Below, one piece after another: positions 36,055 through 45,574 of a DNA stretch of 64,000 bases. The DNA comes from Bacteroidales bacterium. Lineage in GTDB: Bacteria > Bacteroidota > Bacteroidia > Bacteroidales > Muribaculaceae. The DNA lies in NCBI GenBank assembly GCA_015061005.1, contig SUXJ01000009.1, positions 43,938 to 107,937 on the forward strand, read 5' to 3'. Position numbers and translations under genes: made by a program. The notes under the pieces are model-generated. The model did not search any database. It was not told the DNA's origin and saw only the letters and a program-made list of their open reading frames with translations. The first letter of the stretch is position 1. Each line of letters opens with the position of its first letter.

Positions 36055-36780
36055 TTAGTAGGGGTAGGTTACTTCTGCGAGGTAAAGGGCGTGGGCTGGC
36101 ATTGACGTTCCGGCGGCGCAGCGGTCGCGTTGCTCAATTACGTGAGCGAAGTCTTCGACTGTCATTTTGCCGCGGCCTACTTCAACGAGGGTTCCAACGA
36201 CTGCGCGAACCATGTTGCGCAGGAAGCGGTTGGCTGTGATAACGAACGTCATGCCACCGGTTGTGGGGTCGGGAATCCATTCGGCGCGAGTCACCCGGCA
36301 GATGTTGGTCTTGGCGTCGGAATGAAGCTTGGCAAAGGAGGTGAAGTCTTCGGTGTGTAACAGGATTTCTGCCGCTCTGTTCATTGACTTATAGTCGAGC
36401 GGGCGAGTGAACCACGTCAGTTCGTTGAGAAAGGGCGTGCGAGTCTCAACGGTTTTGTAGTGATATGTCCGCGAGGTGGCGTCAAATCGGGCGTGGGCAT
36501 TGTCGGGCACTTGCCGGATGTCATAGACGACGATGTGAGGCGCCACAAGGGCATTCACCGCTCGCGGTTCCGGGGCTGATGCGGCATCAAAGTGGGCCGT
36601 CATCATCGAGGCGTTCACTCCGGCATCCGTGCGCCCTGCGCCGACTATCGGAGTGGGTACTCTCAGGATTGTCGATAGAGCATTTTCAAGCACTTGCTGC
36701 ACGCTGATTGCTCCGGGCTGAGTCTGCCACCCGTGGAACGGTGCTCCGCGAAAAGCCAAGTGAATAAAGTAGCGTGGCAT
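36055..36780 (-). CDS. truA: tRNA pseudouridine synthase A
   Basis: This 241-residue protein has the catalytic Asp52 in GRTDAGVNA and the TruA blocks FHGWQTQP and RNMVRAVVGTLVEVG. It makes pseudouridine at positions 38-40 of the tRNA anticodon stem. Length is normal. Its ATG overlaps the speA stop (ATGA-type overlap), so it belongs to the amylase-plsC-speA-truA run. The DUF3575 remnant begins 23 nt downstream. Confidence 0.95.
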   Translation of the reverse strand: MPRYFIHLAFRGAPFHGWQTQPGAISVQQVLENALSTILRVPTPIVGAGRTDAGVNASMMTAHFDAASAPEPRAVNALVAPHIVVYDIRQVPDNAHARFDATSRTYHYKTVETRTPFLNELTWFTRPLDYKSMNRAAEILLHTEDFTSFAKLHSDAKTNICRVTRAEWIPDPTTGGMTFVITANRFLRNMVRAVVGTLVEVGRGKMTVEDFAHVIEQRDRCAAGTSMPAHALYLAEVTYPY

Positions 36781-38678
36781 CAGTCTTTTTCGAGGTAGGT
36801 GTAGCCGTAGAGTCCCGAACGATAGTTGCCGAGGAATGCGCGCCCTTCTTCGGGGGTGATTTTCCCGGATTTCATGGCGGCAGTGGCCCAGCGTTCAACG
36901 TTGCGCACCAGTGCTTTGGGGTTGAATTGCACGTAGTCGAGCACTTCGGCAACCGTTTCGCCGTCAATGATTTGGTCTATTTCGTAGTGGTCTTTATAAA
37001 CGTCAATATGTACGGCGCTTGTGTCGCCAAAGAGGTTGTGCATGTCGCCGAGGATTTCTTGATATGCACCAACGAGGAATACTCCGATGTAATAAGGCTC
37101 GCCGGCTTTCAGCGGATGCACGGGCAGGGAGTCCGATATGCCCGACGCAGTGATGAAGTGGGCGATTTTGCCGTCGGAGTCACATGTCATGTCTTGGATA
37201 GTGGCAAGTTTCGACGGTTTTTCATCGAGGCGGCTGATTGGCATGATCGGGAATACTTGGTCTATGGCCCAATGGTCAGGGAGCGACTGGAAGAGCGAGA
37301 AGTTGCAGAAATACTTGTCGGGAATCATGCGTGAGATTTTGCGCAATTCCTCGGGCGGATGTTTCATGGAGTTTCCGAGTTCTGCCACTTCGCGAGCCAC
37401 TGACCAAAACAGTTTCTCGATTTGAGCGCGAGTGCGCAAGTCGAGCAGACCGATAGAAAAGAGTTCGAGTGCGTCTTCGCGGATTTGCAGGGCATCGTGC
37501 CACGATTCAAAGAGGCGCGGAGCATCGAGTTTGTCCCAAATGTCGTATAGTTCGCGTGCAAGTTCATGGTCTTGGTCGCTTACTTCTTCTGCGTCTTTCC
37601 ATGCAGGCAGCGATGTGGATTCCAACGCCTCAAATACCAGAATGGAATGGTGGGCCGACAGGGAGCGACCGCTTTCGGTGATGATATTGGGCTGAGAAAT
37701 GTCGTTTTTCATGCAGGCGTCAACGAGTGCGGACACTGCGTCGTTGGCATACTCCTGAATGGAGTAGTTCATTGATGATTCCGACGATGAAGAGCGAGTT
37801 CCGTCATAGTCCACTCCCAAGCCGCCGCCGATATCGACGAAGTCAATGCCGAATCCCATTTTTGTCAGCTGCACGTAGAATTGCATTGCCTCGCGCAGTG
37901 CGTTCTTGATGCGACGAATTTTGGTAATTTGGCTGCCGATATGGAAGTGAATGAGTCGGAGCGATGACATCATGTCGTTGCGTTCAAGGAAGTCCACTGC
38001 TTCAAGCAACTCGGAGGAGTTGAGCCCGAATTTGCTTTGGTCGCCGCCGCTTTCTTCCCATTTTCCGGAGCCGGAGTTGGATATTTTGATGCGAATGCCA
38101 ACGTTGGGCGTGATTCCCAGCCGTTTGGCCATGCGTGCAATGATTTTAAGCTCATTGAGCTTCTCGACAACGAGAAAGATATTGCGTCCCATTTTTTGAG
38201 CCAGCATGGCCAACTCAATGTAGTTCTCATCTTTGTAGCCGTTGCAGATAATCAGGGCATTGTCGGCAATGTTGGTGGCGAGCACGGCGTGGAGTTCGGG
38301 TTTTGAGCCTGCCTCCAATCCGATGTTGAATTTTTTGCCGTGGCTGACTATTTCTTCCACCACCTCGCGAATTTGGTTTACCTTAATCGGGTAGATTACA
38401 TAGTTTTGAGCTTTATAATCGTATGTTTCGGCTGCGGTTTTGAAGCATCGCGAAATTTTTTCAACGCGATTGTCAAGGATGTCAGGGAAACGCAAGAGCA
38501 CGGGCGCCGGAACGTCGCGCACCTGCAGTTCGTCCATTATCTCTTTTATATCAACTGAAGCAAGGCCTTCTTTAGGCGTCACTTGCACATGACCTTTGTC
38601 GTTAATTGAGAAGTAGTTCAGTCCCCAGCCGTTTATGTTATAAAGTTCGGCACTGTCTTCAATTCGCCACTTGCGCAT
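36780..38678 (-). CDS. speA: Biosynthetic arginine decarboxylase
   Basis: This 632-residue enzyme is a fold type III PLP decarboxylase with the PLP lysine in YPIKVNQ (Lys99), the HFHIGSQ motif and the glycine loop DIGGGLGVDYDG. Its length matches SpeA-type enzymes. It converts arginine to agmatine, the first step to putrescine and spermidine. It overlaps truA and starts 41 nt after plsC. An APC-type basic amino-acid antiporter lies elsewhere in the window (56238), but a link is only speculative. Confidence 0.95.
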   Translation of the reverse strand: MRKWRIEDSAELYNINGWGLNYFSINDKGHVQVTPKEGLASVDIKEIMDELQVRDVPAPVLLRFPDILDNRVEKISRCFKTAAETYDYKAQNYVIYPIKVNQIREVVEEIVSHGKKFNIGLEAGSKPELHAVLATNIADNALIICNGYKDENYIELAMLAQKMGRNIFLVVEKLNELKIIARMAKRLGITPNVGIRIKISNSGSGKWEESGGDQSKFGLNSSELLEAVDFLERNDMMSSLRLIHFHIGSQITKIRRIKNALREAMQFYVQLTKMGFGIDFVDIGGGLGVDYDGTRSSSSESSMNYSIQEYANDAVSALVDACMKNDISQPNIITESGRSLSAHHSILVFEALESTSLPAWKDAEEVSDQDHELARELYDIWDKLDAPRLFESWHDALQIREDALELFSIGLLDLRTRAQIEKLFWSVAREVAELGNSMKHPPEELRKISRMIPDKYFCNFSLFQSLPDHWAIDQVFPIMPISRLDEKPSKLATIQDMTCDSDGKIAHFITASGISDSLPVHPLKAGEPYYIGVFLVGAYQEILGDMHNLFGDTSAVHIDVYKDHYEIDQIIDGETVAEVLDYVQFNPKALVRNVERWATAAMKSGKITPEEGRAFLGNYRSGLYGYTYLEKD

Positions 38679-38719
38679 TTCTTGTGAGTTGATTCTTAAA
38701 AAGGTGAGTATGTGATAGG

Positions 38720-39415
38720 TTAGAGAGCACTGATTACCGCATTGCGGGAGTTTTCGATGAGATTTACATCAGACGCCGGGATTGGTTCATGTATGGTCAA
38801 TATGATGCGTCCGGGGCGCGGCAAGCGAGCGGTGCGCGGCATCACTTTGAATGCACCGTCGATTGTCACGGGAACCACCGGGAGGTTAAATTCCGTGGCC
38901 AGAGTGTAGGCTCCGCGCTTGAAAGGCCCCACTTCCCCGGTGAAAGTGCGCGCTCCCTCGGGGAAAACAACGAGGCTGAGCCCTCCGGCAAGTCGTTTTT
39001 GAGCTTCTTTCATTGTGTTGGCGATGCCGTGAACAGAGCTGCGAGCCACGAATACTTGTCCGCTGTTTTTGCAAGCCCAGCCCACCATGGGGATTTTCTT
39101 GAGGCTTTCTTTCATCATCCAGCGGAAATTGTGGCCAAGGAAGCCATAGATGGCAAAGATGTCGAATGCTCCTTGGTGATTTGCCACGAAAACGTAGCTT
39201 TGACCGTCTTTAATATTGCCTTTGCGACGAACCGAAACGCTGACCAATGATGCCCAACACATCAGTTTGCCCCAGAAAATAATCGGCACGTAACCCCAGC
39301 TGCGTGAGCTGAATAGCGCGCAGCCGAGCGATACTATCAAACTGATCAGCACTGTTGCCGTGAGCATGATGGGCACGGCTATGAGGAAGAAGTATATATA
39401 ATATAGGAGTATCAT
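38720..39415 (-). CDS. plsC: 1-acyl-sn-glycerol-3-phosphate acyltransferase
   Basis: This 231-residue protein has an N-terminal membrane helix (about 1-30) and the acyltransferase motifs NHQGAFD (79-85, the HX4D box) and FPEGART. It acylates lysophosphatidic acid to phosphatidic acid in phospholipid synthesis. The start at 39415 is chosen because it opens with a hydrophobic membrane anchor and overlaps the amylase stop by 4 nt; the longer frame upstream lies inside the amylase gene. Confidence 0.92.
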   Translation of the reverse strand: MILLYYIYFFLIAVPIMLTATVLISLIVSLGCALFSSRSWGYVPIIFWGKLMCWASLVSVSVRRKGNIKDGQSYVFVANHQGAFDIFAIYGFLGHNFRWMMKESLKKIPMVGWACKNSGQVFVARSSVHGIANTMKEAQKRLAGGLSLVVFPEGARTFTGEVGPFKRGAYTLATEFNLPVVPVTIDGAFKVMPRTARLPRPGRIILTIHEPIPASDVNLIENSRNAVISAL

Positions 39416-41082
39416 TTTTGCGTGAATTTCCAAATTACGGCACCGTGGGGTGCTACTTTGGTTGTGAACGGAAGCGCGGACGACACCACTTTGCGAGCTC
39501 TGCGCTTGCTGATGAGTTCGGTGGCTGAGCATTCGTGTTCTTTCAGCCCGAGGCAGTCAAAGGCGTGGCGAGGAATGTTGATGCGCATATCAGCCTCCGT
39601 GTCGCCGAAGTTCACGGCAATGAGCGCGGTCTCGTTCTCATAGTGGCGCAAATAGGCAAACTGGCGGTGAGTGTCGAACCCGGCACTTTCAAAGTTAACA
39701 TACATCAAGTCAAAGAATGCACCGTCGGAGATTGCCTTCTCCGAGCGTGCAATGTTGAGCACCGTCATGTAGAGGTTTCGCAGTTTCACTTCCTCTTCGG
39801 TGAGGTTCGATGCCGAGGGCTTGCCGCCGGCGAGCCAGCGGCGCATCTTGTCCAGACTCCAATAGTCGAAGATTGTGGTGCGACCGTCGCGCCCTGAGAA
39901 GCCTTCCGAGTCCATGCCTCGTTCGCCGAGTTCTTGGCCGAAGTAAATCATCATGGGACCGGTTGAGAACGTCGATGCGATTACCAACGACGGGAGCACC
40001 CTGTCGGCTCTGCCGGCATAGAAGTCGGAGGCAAAGCGCTGTTCGTCATGGTTTTCAAGGAAGTTGAGCATGTGGGCGCCGATGTCGCCCACGGTTTGCC
40101 ATGCGTGGGTGAGGCGCTCGGCTCCAACGCCGTGACATTCAATGGCTCTGAGCGTGTCATAGAGGTTCACTTTATCGTAGAGATAGTCAAATCCGGCGTC
40201 GATGAATGTGCGATAGAGGTTTACATCGTATATCTCGGCAATGAATTGCACGGAACGACGAGTGCGGCGCACCTGCGGAATTGCCCAACGCCAGAAGTCA
40301 ACGGGGACCATAAATGCCATGTCGCAGCGGAATGCATCGACTCCTTTACGCGCCCAGAAGCGAAGAATATGGAGCATCTTGTGCCACGTGTCGGGCACGG
40401 GATAGAAGTGACAGCCCGAGCCGCCGCAGTAGTCCACGCCGTAGTTGAGTTTCACCGTTTCATACCAGTCGTTTCGGTCGGGCGAGGGCGTGAAGCAATC
40501 GTTGCCCGAGGCCTTGGCGGGCTCTTCTACGTAGTCGCCAAGGTGAACGTTGGTCGGGTTAAAACGGGTGTAGGGTAGATAGTAAAAGTTATTATTTGGG
40601 TCAAACGCCGCCATGGGATTGTCATCGCTGCCGAGGTCGCGAACGCCCTTGGGGGCTGCATCGGAGTGGTATTCGCGGCCAACATGGTTGGGCACGAAGT
40701 CGATGATGACTTTCAACCCCTGCTCATGGGTGCGTTCAATCAGTGCCTCAAATTCCGCCATACGACAAGCCGGATTATCCGCCAAGTCGGGGTCAACGTC
40801 GTAGTAGTCGGTGATGGCATAGGGCGAGCCGGCCTCTCCTTTAATAATATGTGGATTATGGCGCTTGATGCCATAGGCGGAGTAGTCGGGGCGGTGGGCA
40901 TGTTCAATCACTCCGGTGAACCACACGTGAGTGGCTCCGAGAGCACGAATCGCACGCAGGGCGGAGTTGGTGATGCCGCTGAATTTGCCGCAGCCGTTGG
41001 TCTCAATGGTGCCGCAGGGCACGCAGGCGTCATTGCTGTTGGCAAATAGTCGCGGAAGGAGTTGATAGATTATCGGTTTCAA
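39412..41082 (-). CDS. GH13 alpha-amylase family glycoside hydrolase (cytoplasmic)
   Basis: This 556-residue protein has no signal peptide. It shows the GH13 regions: DFVPNHVG (region I), nucleophile Asp254 in FRCDMAF, acid/base Glu283 in FIAEIY, and Asp346 in FLENHDEQR. A C-terminal beta-domain follows. It probably acts on intracellular alpha-1,4-glucan or maltodextrin. The substrate within GH13 cannot be fixed from sequence. Domain B (about 135-215) is long. It leads an overlapping run with plsC, speA and truA, an unusual partnership with no obvious shared pathway. A promoter lies 29 nt upstream. Confidence 0.92.
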   Translation of the reverse strand: MKPIIYQLLPRLFANSNDACVPCGTIETNGCGKFSGITNSALRAIRALGATHVWFTGVIEHAHRPDYSAYGIKRHNPHIIKGEAGSPYAITDYYDVDPDLADNPACRMAEFEALIERTHEQGLKVIIDFVPNHVGREYHSDAAPKGVRDLGSDDNPMAAFDPNNNFYYLPYTRFNPTNVHLGDYVEEPAKASGNDCFTPSPDRNDWYETVKLNYGVDYCGGSGCHFYPVPDTWHKMLHILRFWARKGVDAFRCDMAFMVPVDFWRWAIPQVRRTRRSVQFIAEIYDVNLYRTFIDAGFDYLYDKVNLYDTLRAIECHGVGAERLTHAWQTVGDIGAHMLNFLENHDEQRFASDFYAGRADRVLPSLVIASTFSTGPMMIYFGQELGERGMDSEGFSGRDGRTTIFDYWSLDKMRRWLAGGKPSASNLTEEEVKLRNLYMTVLNIARSEKAISDGAFFDLMYVNFESAGFDTHRQFAYLRHYENETALIAVNFGDTEADMRINIPRHAFDCLGLKEHECSATELISKRRARKVVSSALPFTTKVAPHGAVIWKFTQK

Positions 41083-41110
41083 AATTCGTCAATTAAAGTG
41101 CTTTGGCTTG

Positions 41111-41142
41111 CAAAGTTACAAAAAAAATATGAAATGAGTCAA
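41111..41142 (-). promoter_or_regulatory. Promoter of the amylase-plsC-speA-truA run
   Basis: On the minus strand, TTG (41142-41140), 21 nt, then TAACTTTG (41118-41111). Confidence 0.65.
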
Positions 41143-41165
41143 CTTGCCGAAAATTTACCGAAAAA

Positions 41166-41197
41166 TTGCATCAAACAAATAAAAATTCGTATATTTG
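41166..41197 (+). promoter_or_regulatory. Promoter of the 1133-residue secreted protein
   Basis: TTG (41166-41168), 21 nt, then TATATTTG (41190-41197). Transcription would start near 41204. Confidence 0.55.
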
Positions 41198-41413
41198 CCG
41201 GAAAATAATACGCAGAAAACACAGTCGCTATACATGAAACTGCTTGATAATCTGAGAATTACCCCCCCCTATTTGCTGCTAAACAGATGGGCAGAGCAGT
41301 CGTGTAGTCATCTGAAAATATCATATTGTGCGTCATCCGATGTATCCCTCGGGTGCGCTTCGTTGTGTCCATACTACATCAATTTTTCATAACATTTCTA
41401 ATTTATTCAAACA

Positions 41414-44400
41414 ATGAAAAAACTATTACTTTCAGCAGTTGCTGTGCTCGGTCTCTTGCCGGGTCTCACCTCAACAGTTTCTGCCGAGTTGGTGGCAGAA
41501 GATCGTAGCGGCTGGGTTATCAGCGGTTGCAGTAACGAAACCGGTGAGGGAGCCGGTTTAGGCACTCTCGATGCAATGAAGGATGGAATCCTCAGTACTT
41601 TTTGGCATAGTGTTTGGTCTGCATCTTCTCACAGAGCTCAAAACCACTATTTCGTAGTTGACCGTGGCGAAGCCCTCGCCGAAACCGCACTCAGTGCAGT
41701 TGGCTATACTCCGCGCCAAGATGGTAGTTCGGGCAACGGCTATGTGACTGCATGCGATGTGTATATACTCGATAGCGTTGACGGTCTCAACCTTTGGAGC
41801 GACTCATCTAACGCGGGACTTTGCGATGGTGGACATAACATCGATACGTTTATATCGGAGAATGCTCTTACTCCCACGGCTCAGGGCACATTTTCCTATT
41901 CATACGGAGATACAAGCAATCGTGGAGAAAGCACGGTGACGTTCGCTCCCACTGCCGGTCGTTATATCTTGTTCGTGGCAACTGCCACTTCCGGCTCTCA
42001 GGGTGACTACTTTGCAAACTGCGCTGAATTTAACGCATATACCAGCAACGTTCCTCTTTATCCGGTAACTCTCACCATTAACTATGGCAATGGTCAAAGC
42101 ATCGTAGTTGACTACGGACTCGTCGAAGAAGGCACTACCTACACCAAGCCAGCATTCGATTCAAGCGTACTGACCGTTACCGGTTGGACTGATGGAGATC
42201 AGGTTACTGCAGCAGTTAACATGACCGGCACCCTCGCTGAAGGCGTTAAACCCTTCAAACTCAACTCTCTTCGCTATTCCGGCAAATGGGGCGCTACGGA
42301 CGCAAATGGTCTGCTCATTCCTGACGGCACCTTTGATACAGCAGAGTTCTTCTTTGAAGTACCGGTTGAGGGTAGCACTAACTTCACAATTTATAGTCTC
42401 AATCAACTTAAATGGTTAGGCGCAATTAATGGAAACATTGCAAAAATTCCGTTTGCGGACGTAGCGGGTGAGTACCAACTTATCAAACACACATCAGGTG
42501 CAGAAGCAATTGGTAACGCCGGAGCGGCTTCTACTGACATAGCATTTCTCAACTACCGCAACCCCGGAATCGGTTCATGGTCGGCCGGCAATGATGCAGG
42601 TAGCCATTGGTTTATGGTGTACGACAACACCAATTATCAGGCAAACCTCACTGCCATGGGTGTTCAAGTTGGAGGTACATATGGAGACATCGAAGGTAGC
42701 ACCTACGCAACAAAAATCGCTGAAGCAGAAGCTAAATATGCAGCAGTCGCTGACATTGCCGATGACGTCGTTCCCGGATTTGGCGATCAAAAAGCAGCTC
42801 TTAGTGACGCAATTGATGCCGCAAAGGCAGCTCGCGCTGGGGTCTCCGGAGTTGATATTGCGGCTCTTTTAGAAACACTCACTGCTGCAAACGAAGTCGT
42901 GAATGCTAACATAGTAAACTATGGCAAAGGCTTGAACCTTATAAATAACGGTAACGCATTCGCTGCCCTCGGCATTGCTTCGGAAGAAGGTCTTGCTGCA
43001 TGGCAGACTGTGGTTGATACCGCTGAGGCTATGGATCCCTCTGCTATAACCGAAACCGACATTGAAAATCTCGTAACAGCCTACGGTGAGTTGGTTGCAA
43101 CCTCTGCCAACACTCCCGGCGGAGCATACATTACCCTCGCATGTTATAAAATCCCCACCGACTTGATGTGCGTTCGCTATGGAAATGGTCCTTTTGTTGG
43201 TCGTTACGGCGACGATGTAAATGGCAATAAGACTACTTGGCAAGTAGTTGCTGCTGAAGGCGGCTTTAAACTATATAACGAGTTCTCGGCAAAGTATTTG
43301 AAGATGCCGGCAGCGGACAATACCAACATGGGACTGACCAATGAGGCGGATGCTTCTGTGTTTGTTTTGGATCTATACAACAGCGAGACCGCACAATATG
43401 GTGTGAAATACATCGGTAACGATGCTCACGAATCGCATATCTACCTCCATACCAACAATGGTAATACTATTGTTCGCTGGGAAGCAGGCAACAACTCATC
43501 ATGGTATCTCGCTGCGTCTGATGCTGAAACAGCAGCAGTTGAAGCTACTACCGGTGCCGCAGACGACATCGAAGATGCTTTATATTATAATGAGTTCAGC
43601 GAAGAATACATTGGTGAAGGTGTCGGCAAATATACTCTTTCAGAAGACTATGCCGCCGCTCTTGCTGCCGCTAAAGCCTTAACCGCAGAATCTTCCAATG
43701 AAGAAAAGCACTCTGCAGCCGATGCGCTCCGCGCCACTTATGCAACCGGAGCAACAATCAATGCTCCCGAGGCCGGTAAGTTCTATCGCTTCAAAAATAA
43801 ATACTCTAATAAGTATATCACCTCCATTGTAAACGACGCCAACGACCTCACTCTTGTTGACGAAAATGCCAATCCCGCAGAAACAATATTCTACTTTGAC
43901 GGCACTTGTGTTGTTGCATGGGCAGACGGTAAAGTCCTCGGTAACTATAATTCAGGTGAAAGCGAACTATCATGGAAAACCGTTCTTAAGGGAGCTACAA
44001 ATGAAGGTGAGATTACCTTCCCCGGCTCTAGTATTTTAGGTTGCTATTATATACAAACTCAATTGGATCGTCGTCTCTATGGCGGTGCCGACACAGGTCG
44101 AGGAGATGCCGTAGACTGCGCCGGGTTGACTTCAGGTGACAAATACAGCTGGATCCTCACTGAAGTAACCGAACTGCCCATCGCTTACAATGAGGGCTTC
44201 GTATGGAGCACCTTGTATTCTCCCGTTCAGCTTGGTTTGATTGAAAACAAGGTAGAAGCATATGTCGGAACCCTCAATGCAGAAGATCCCGAAAATGTTA
44301 CTTTGGTAGTAACTGAGCTGAAAGGTTCAATTCCTGCCAATACCGGTGTTATTCTCGGTGTTGTTAAGAGTGATGACATCGTAGTTGATGGTTATGTATA

Positions 44401-44815
44401 TCTCCCCATTGAGGATAATACCGCAGACGAAGTTGCTTCCGCTCTCGTTGGTTCGTCATACACAGTTGCTCAAGAAGAAGTAGCAACAGCCGCTGAAGAA
44501 GGTGTTTACAACTTCTTATTCCAAGAAGACTCTGTAACAGACACGGAAACCGGTGAAGTATCCAACTTTGGTAAATTCAATTTGGATATGGCATCTGACC
44601 TCGTTGGTTTCACGGCATACGTAACCGCATCTTCTATTGACAGTGATGAAGTCATCACCATTGCCGACAGCGAGGGCAACAACCCCACCGGCATTGAAGA
44701 AATCGCAGTTGAGTCTGAAAAGGTGCAGGGCATCTATGACCTTCAGGGTCGTCGCCTGAGCGCACCCGTTAAGGGCATCAACATCATCAACGGAAAGAAG
44801 GTTTTGGTTAAATAA
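41414..44815 (+). CDS. Large secreted protein with discoidin-like and ricin-like domains
   Basis: This 1133-residue protein has a signal peptide (1-24, ending VSA). An F5/8 type C (discoidin)-like domain lies at about 30-205 (STFWHSVWS, HYFVVDRG, GYTPRQDG). Helical FIVAR-like segments (about 435-500 and 720-775) and repeated ricin-like KYLKMP / KYITSI modules (about 575-700 and 780-920) follow. A beta-rich end is followed by a short Por-type tail (GIYDLQGRRLSAPVKGINIINGKKVLVK). No catalytic site is seen. Such layouts occur in secreted glycan-binding proteins of Bacteroidales. It is monocistronic. The C-terminal GIYDLQGRR motif is also typical of Prevotella and Muribaculaceae secreted proteins. 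Confidence 0.8.
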   Translation: MKKLLLSAVAVLGLLPGLTSTVSAELVAEDRSGWVISGCSNETGEGAGLGTLDAMKDGILSTFWHSVWSASSHRAQNHYFVVDRGEALAETALSAVGYTPRQDGSSGNGYVTACDVYILDSVDGLNLWSDSSNAGLCDGGHNIDTFISENALTPTAQGTFSYSYGDTSNRGESTVTFAPTAGRYILFVATATSGSQGDYFANCAEFNAYTSNVPLYPVTLTINYGNGQSIVVDYGLVEEGTTYTKPAFDSSVLTVTGWTDGDQVTAAVNMTGTLAEGVKPFKLNSLRYSGKWGATDANGLLIPDGTFDTAEFFFEVPVEGSTNFTIYSLNQLKWLGAINGNIAKIPFADVAGEYQLIKHTSGAEAIGNAGAASTDIAFLNYRNPGIGSWSAGNDAGSHWFMVYDNTNYQANLTAMGVQVGGTYGDIEGSTYATKIAEAEAKYAAVADIADDVVPGFGDQKAALSDAIDAAKAARAGVSGVDIAALLETLTAANEVVNANIVNYGKGLNLINNGNAFAALGIASEEGLAAWQTVVDTAEAMDPSAITETDIENLVTAYGELVATSANTPGGAYITLACYKIPTDLMCVRYGNGPFVGRYGDDVNGNKTTWQVVAAEGGFKLYNEFSAKYLKMPAADNTNMGLTNEADASVFVLDLYNSETAQYGVKYIGNDAHESHIYLHTNNGNTIVRWEAGNNSSWYLAASDAETAAVEATTGAADDIEDALYYNEFSEEYIGEGVGKYTLSEDYAAALAAAKALTAESSNEEKHSAADALRATYATGATINAPEAGKFYRFKNKYSNKYITSIVNDANDLTLVDENANPAETIFYFDGTCVVAWADGKVLGNYNSGESELSWKTVLKGATNEGEITFPGSSILGCYYIQTQLDRRLYGGADTGRGDAVDCAGLTSGDKYSWILTEVTELPIAYNEGFVWSTLYSPVQLGLIENKVEAYVGTLNAEDPENVTLVVTELKGSIPANTGVILGVVKSDDIVVDGYVYLPIEDNTADEVASALVGSSYTVAQEEVATAAEEGVYNFLFQEDSVTDTETGEVSNFGKFNLDMASDLVGFTAYVTASSIDSDEVITIADSEGNNPTGIEEIAVESEKVQGIYDLQGRRLSAPVKGINIINGKKVLVK

Positions 44816-44843
44816 CCAAAATTAGATTGATAAGTATATATGG

Positions 44844-44877
44844 AAAACGGCCGCCCGGGAGGGTAGCCGTTTTTTTT
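44844..44877 (+). terminator. Terminator after the 1133-residue secreted protein
   Basis: Stem AAAACGGC (44844-44851) with GCCGTTTT (44866-44873), then a T-run to 44877. Confidence 0.85.
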
Positions 44878-44908
44878 GTTGCGTAAAGCCCCTATGAGAT
44901 TTATAAGA

Positions 44909-44924
44909 TTTATAAATTTTATAA
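44909..44924 (+). repeat. Left copy of a 16-bp direct repeat around the four-helix-bundle gene
   Basis: TTTATAAATTTTATAA occurs here and again, identically, at 45531-45546. The sequence is AT-only and nearly palindromic. Confidence 0.7.
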
Positions 44925-44968
44925 GAATTATGTGGTTAAATTAAGCGTTAATTGTTAAATTTGAGGGC

Positions 44969-45562
44969 ATGAAAGGATTTTTGAAGATAGCAGGCAAGGT
45001 TACCGATTGGAATGTATATAAGAAGGCTCTGATTATATGTGATGTGACAGAGATGTTTATCAACAAATATCTGCCACGAAATTCGCGTACCGTAGATCAG
45101 ATGCGTCAGGCTGCTCGTTCATGTAAACAAAATATAGTGGAGGGAGTCGCGGATAATACGGTATCGACGGAAATGTGCATTAAGTTGCTTGGAGTCGCCA
45201 AAGGCTCGCTCCGAGAACTCGGAGAGGATTATTATGATTTTTTGCGTCAGCAAGGCTACTCAGCATGGGGAATAAATGATCCGCGAGCCATGCAGGCACG
45301 GCAATACTGCCGCACCCATGATGATGTGGTGGAGTTCATGGAGAAGTGTCGGCAGCGGTCGGCTGAGACGGTGGCAAACATCATGCGCACTCAAATATTT
45401 CAGCTTGATGCAATGTTGGCAAAGGTGATGCGGAAGTATGAGGCGGCTTTCTTGGCGGAAGGTGGCATAAAAGAAAATATGCTCCGCGCTCGATTGGAGC
45501 AGCGGAGCAAAGGGGGATTAGATTATAACTTTTATAAATTTTATAAAACTTATTTATCTTAG
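44969..45562 (+). CDS. Four-helix-bundle protein (23S rRNA intervening-sequence type, suffix-domain variant)
   Basis: This 197-residue helical protein has KALIICDVTEMFINKYLPRNSRTVDQMRQAARSC and NIVEGVADNT, which match the four-helix-bundle family first found in 23S rRNA intervening sequences. The extension after about residue 125 fits the suffix-domain group. The molecular role is unknown. The last residues (NFYKFYKTYLS) are encoded by the right copy of a 16-bp AT-rich direct repeat whose left copy lies 45 nt before the ATG. Family members often end with such an aromatic-Lys tail, so the tail DNA may belong to the mobile unit (inference). It converges on the S9 peptidase gene. Confidence 0.82.
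   Translation: MKGFLKIAGKVTDWNVYKKALIICDVTEMFINKYLPRNSRTVDQMRQAARSCKQNIVEGVADNTVSTEMCIKLLGVAKGSLRELGEDYYDFLRQQGYSAWGINDPRAMQARQYCRTHDDVVEFMEKCRQRSAETVANIMRTQIFQLDAMLAKVMRKYEAAFLAEGGIKENMLRARLEQRSKGGLDYNFYKFYKTYLS
45531..45546 (+). repeat. Right copy of the 16-bp direct repeat
   Basis: Identical to 44909-44924. It encodes part of the C-terminal FYKFYK of the four-helix-bundle protein. Confidence 0.7.
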
Positions 45563-45574
45563 GTGTCTTATCGA

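Larger units (their letters stand above)
41083..41413. other. Intergenic region with divergent promoters and a long leader
   Basis: This 331-nt stretch holds the amylase promoter (minus) and the promoter of the 1133-residue secreted protein (plus). After that comes a leader of about 210 nt that includes a C8 run (41272-41279) and a 52-codon open frame (41234-41392) of doubtful reality. No RNA family is recognised. Confidence 0.6.
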
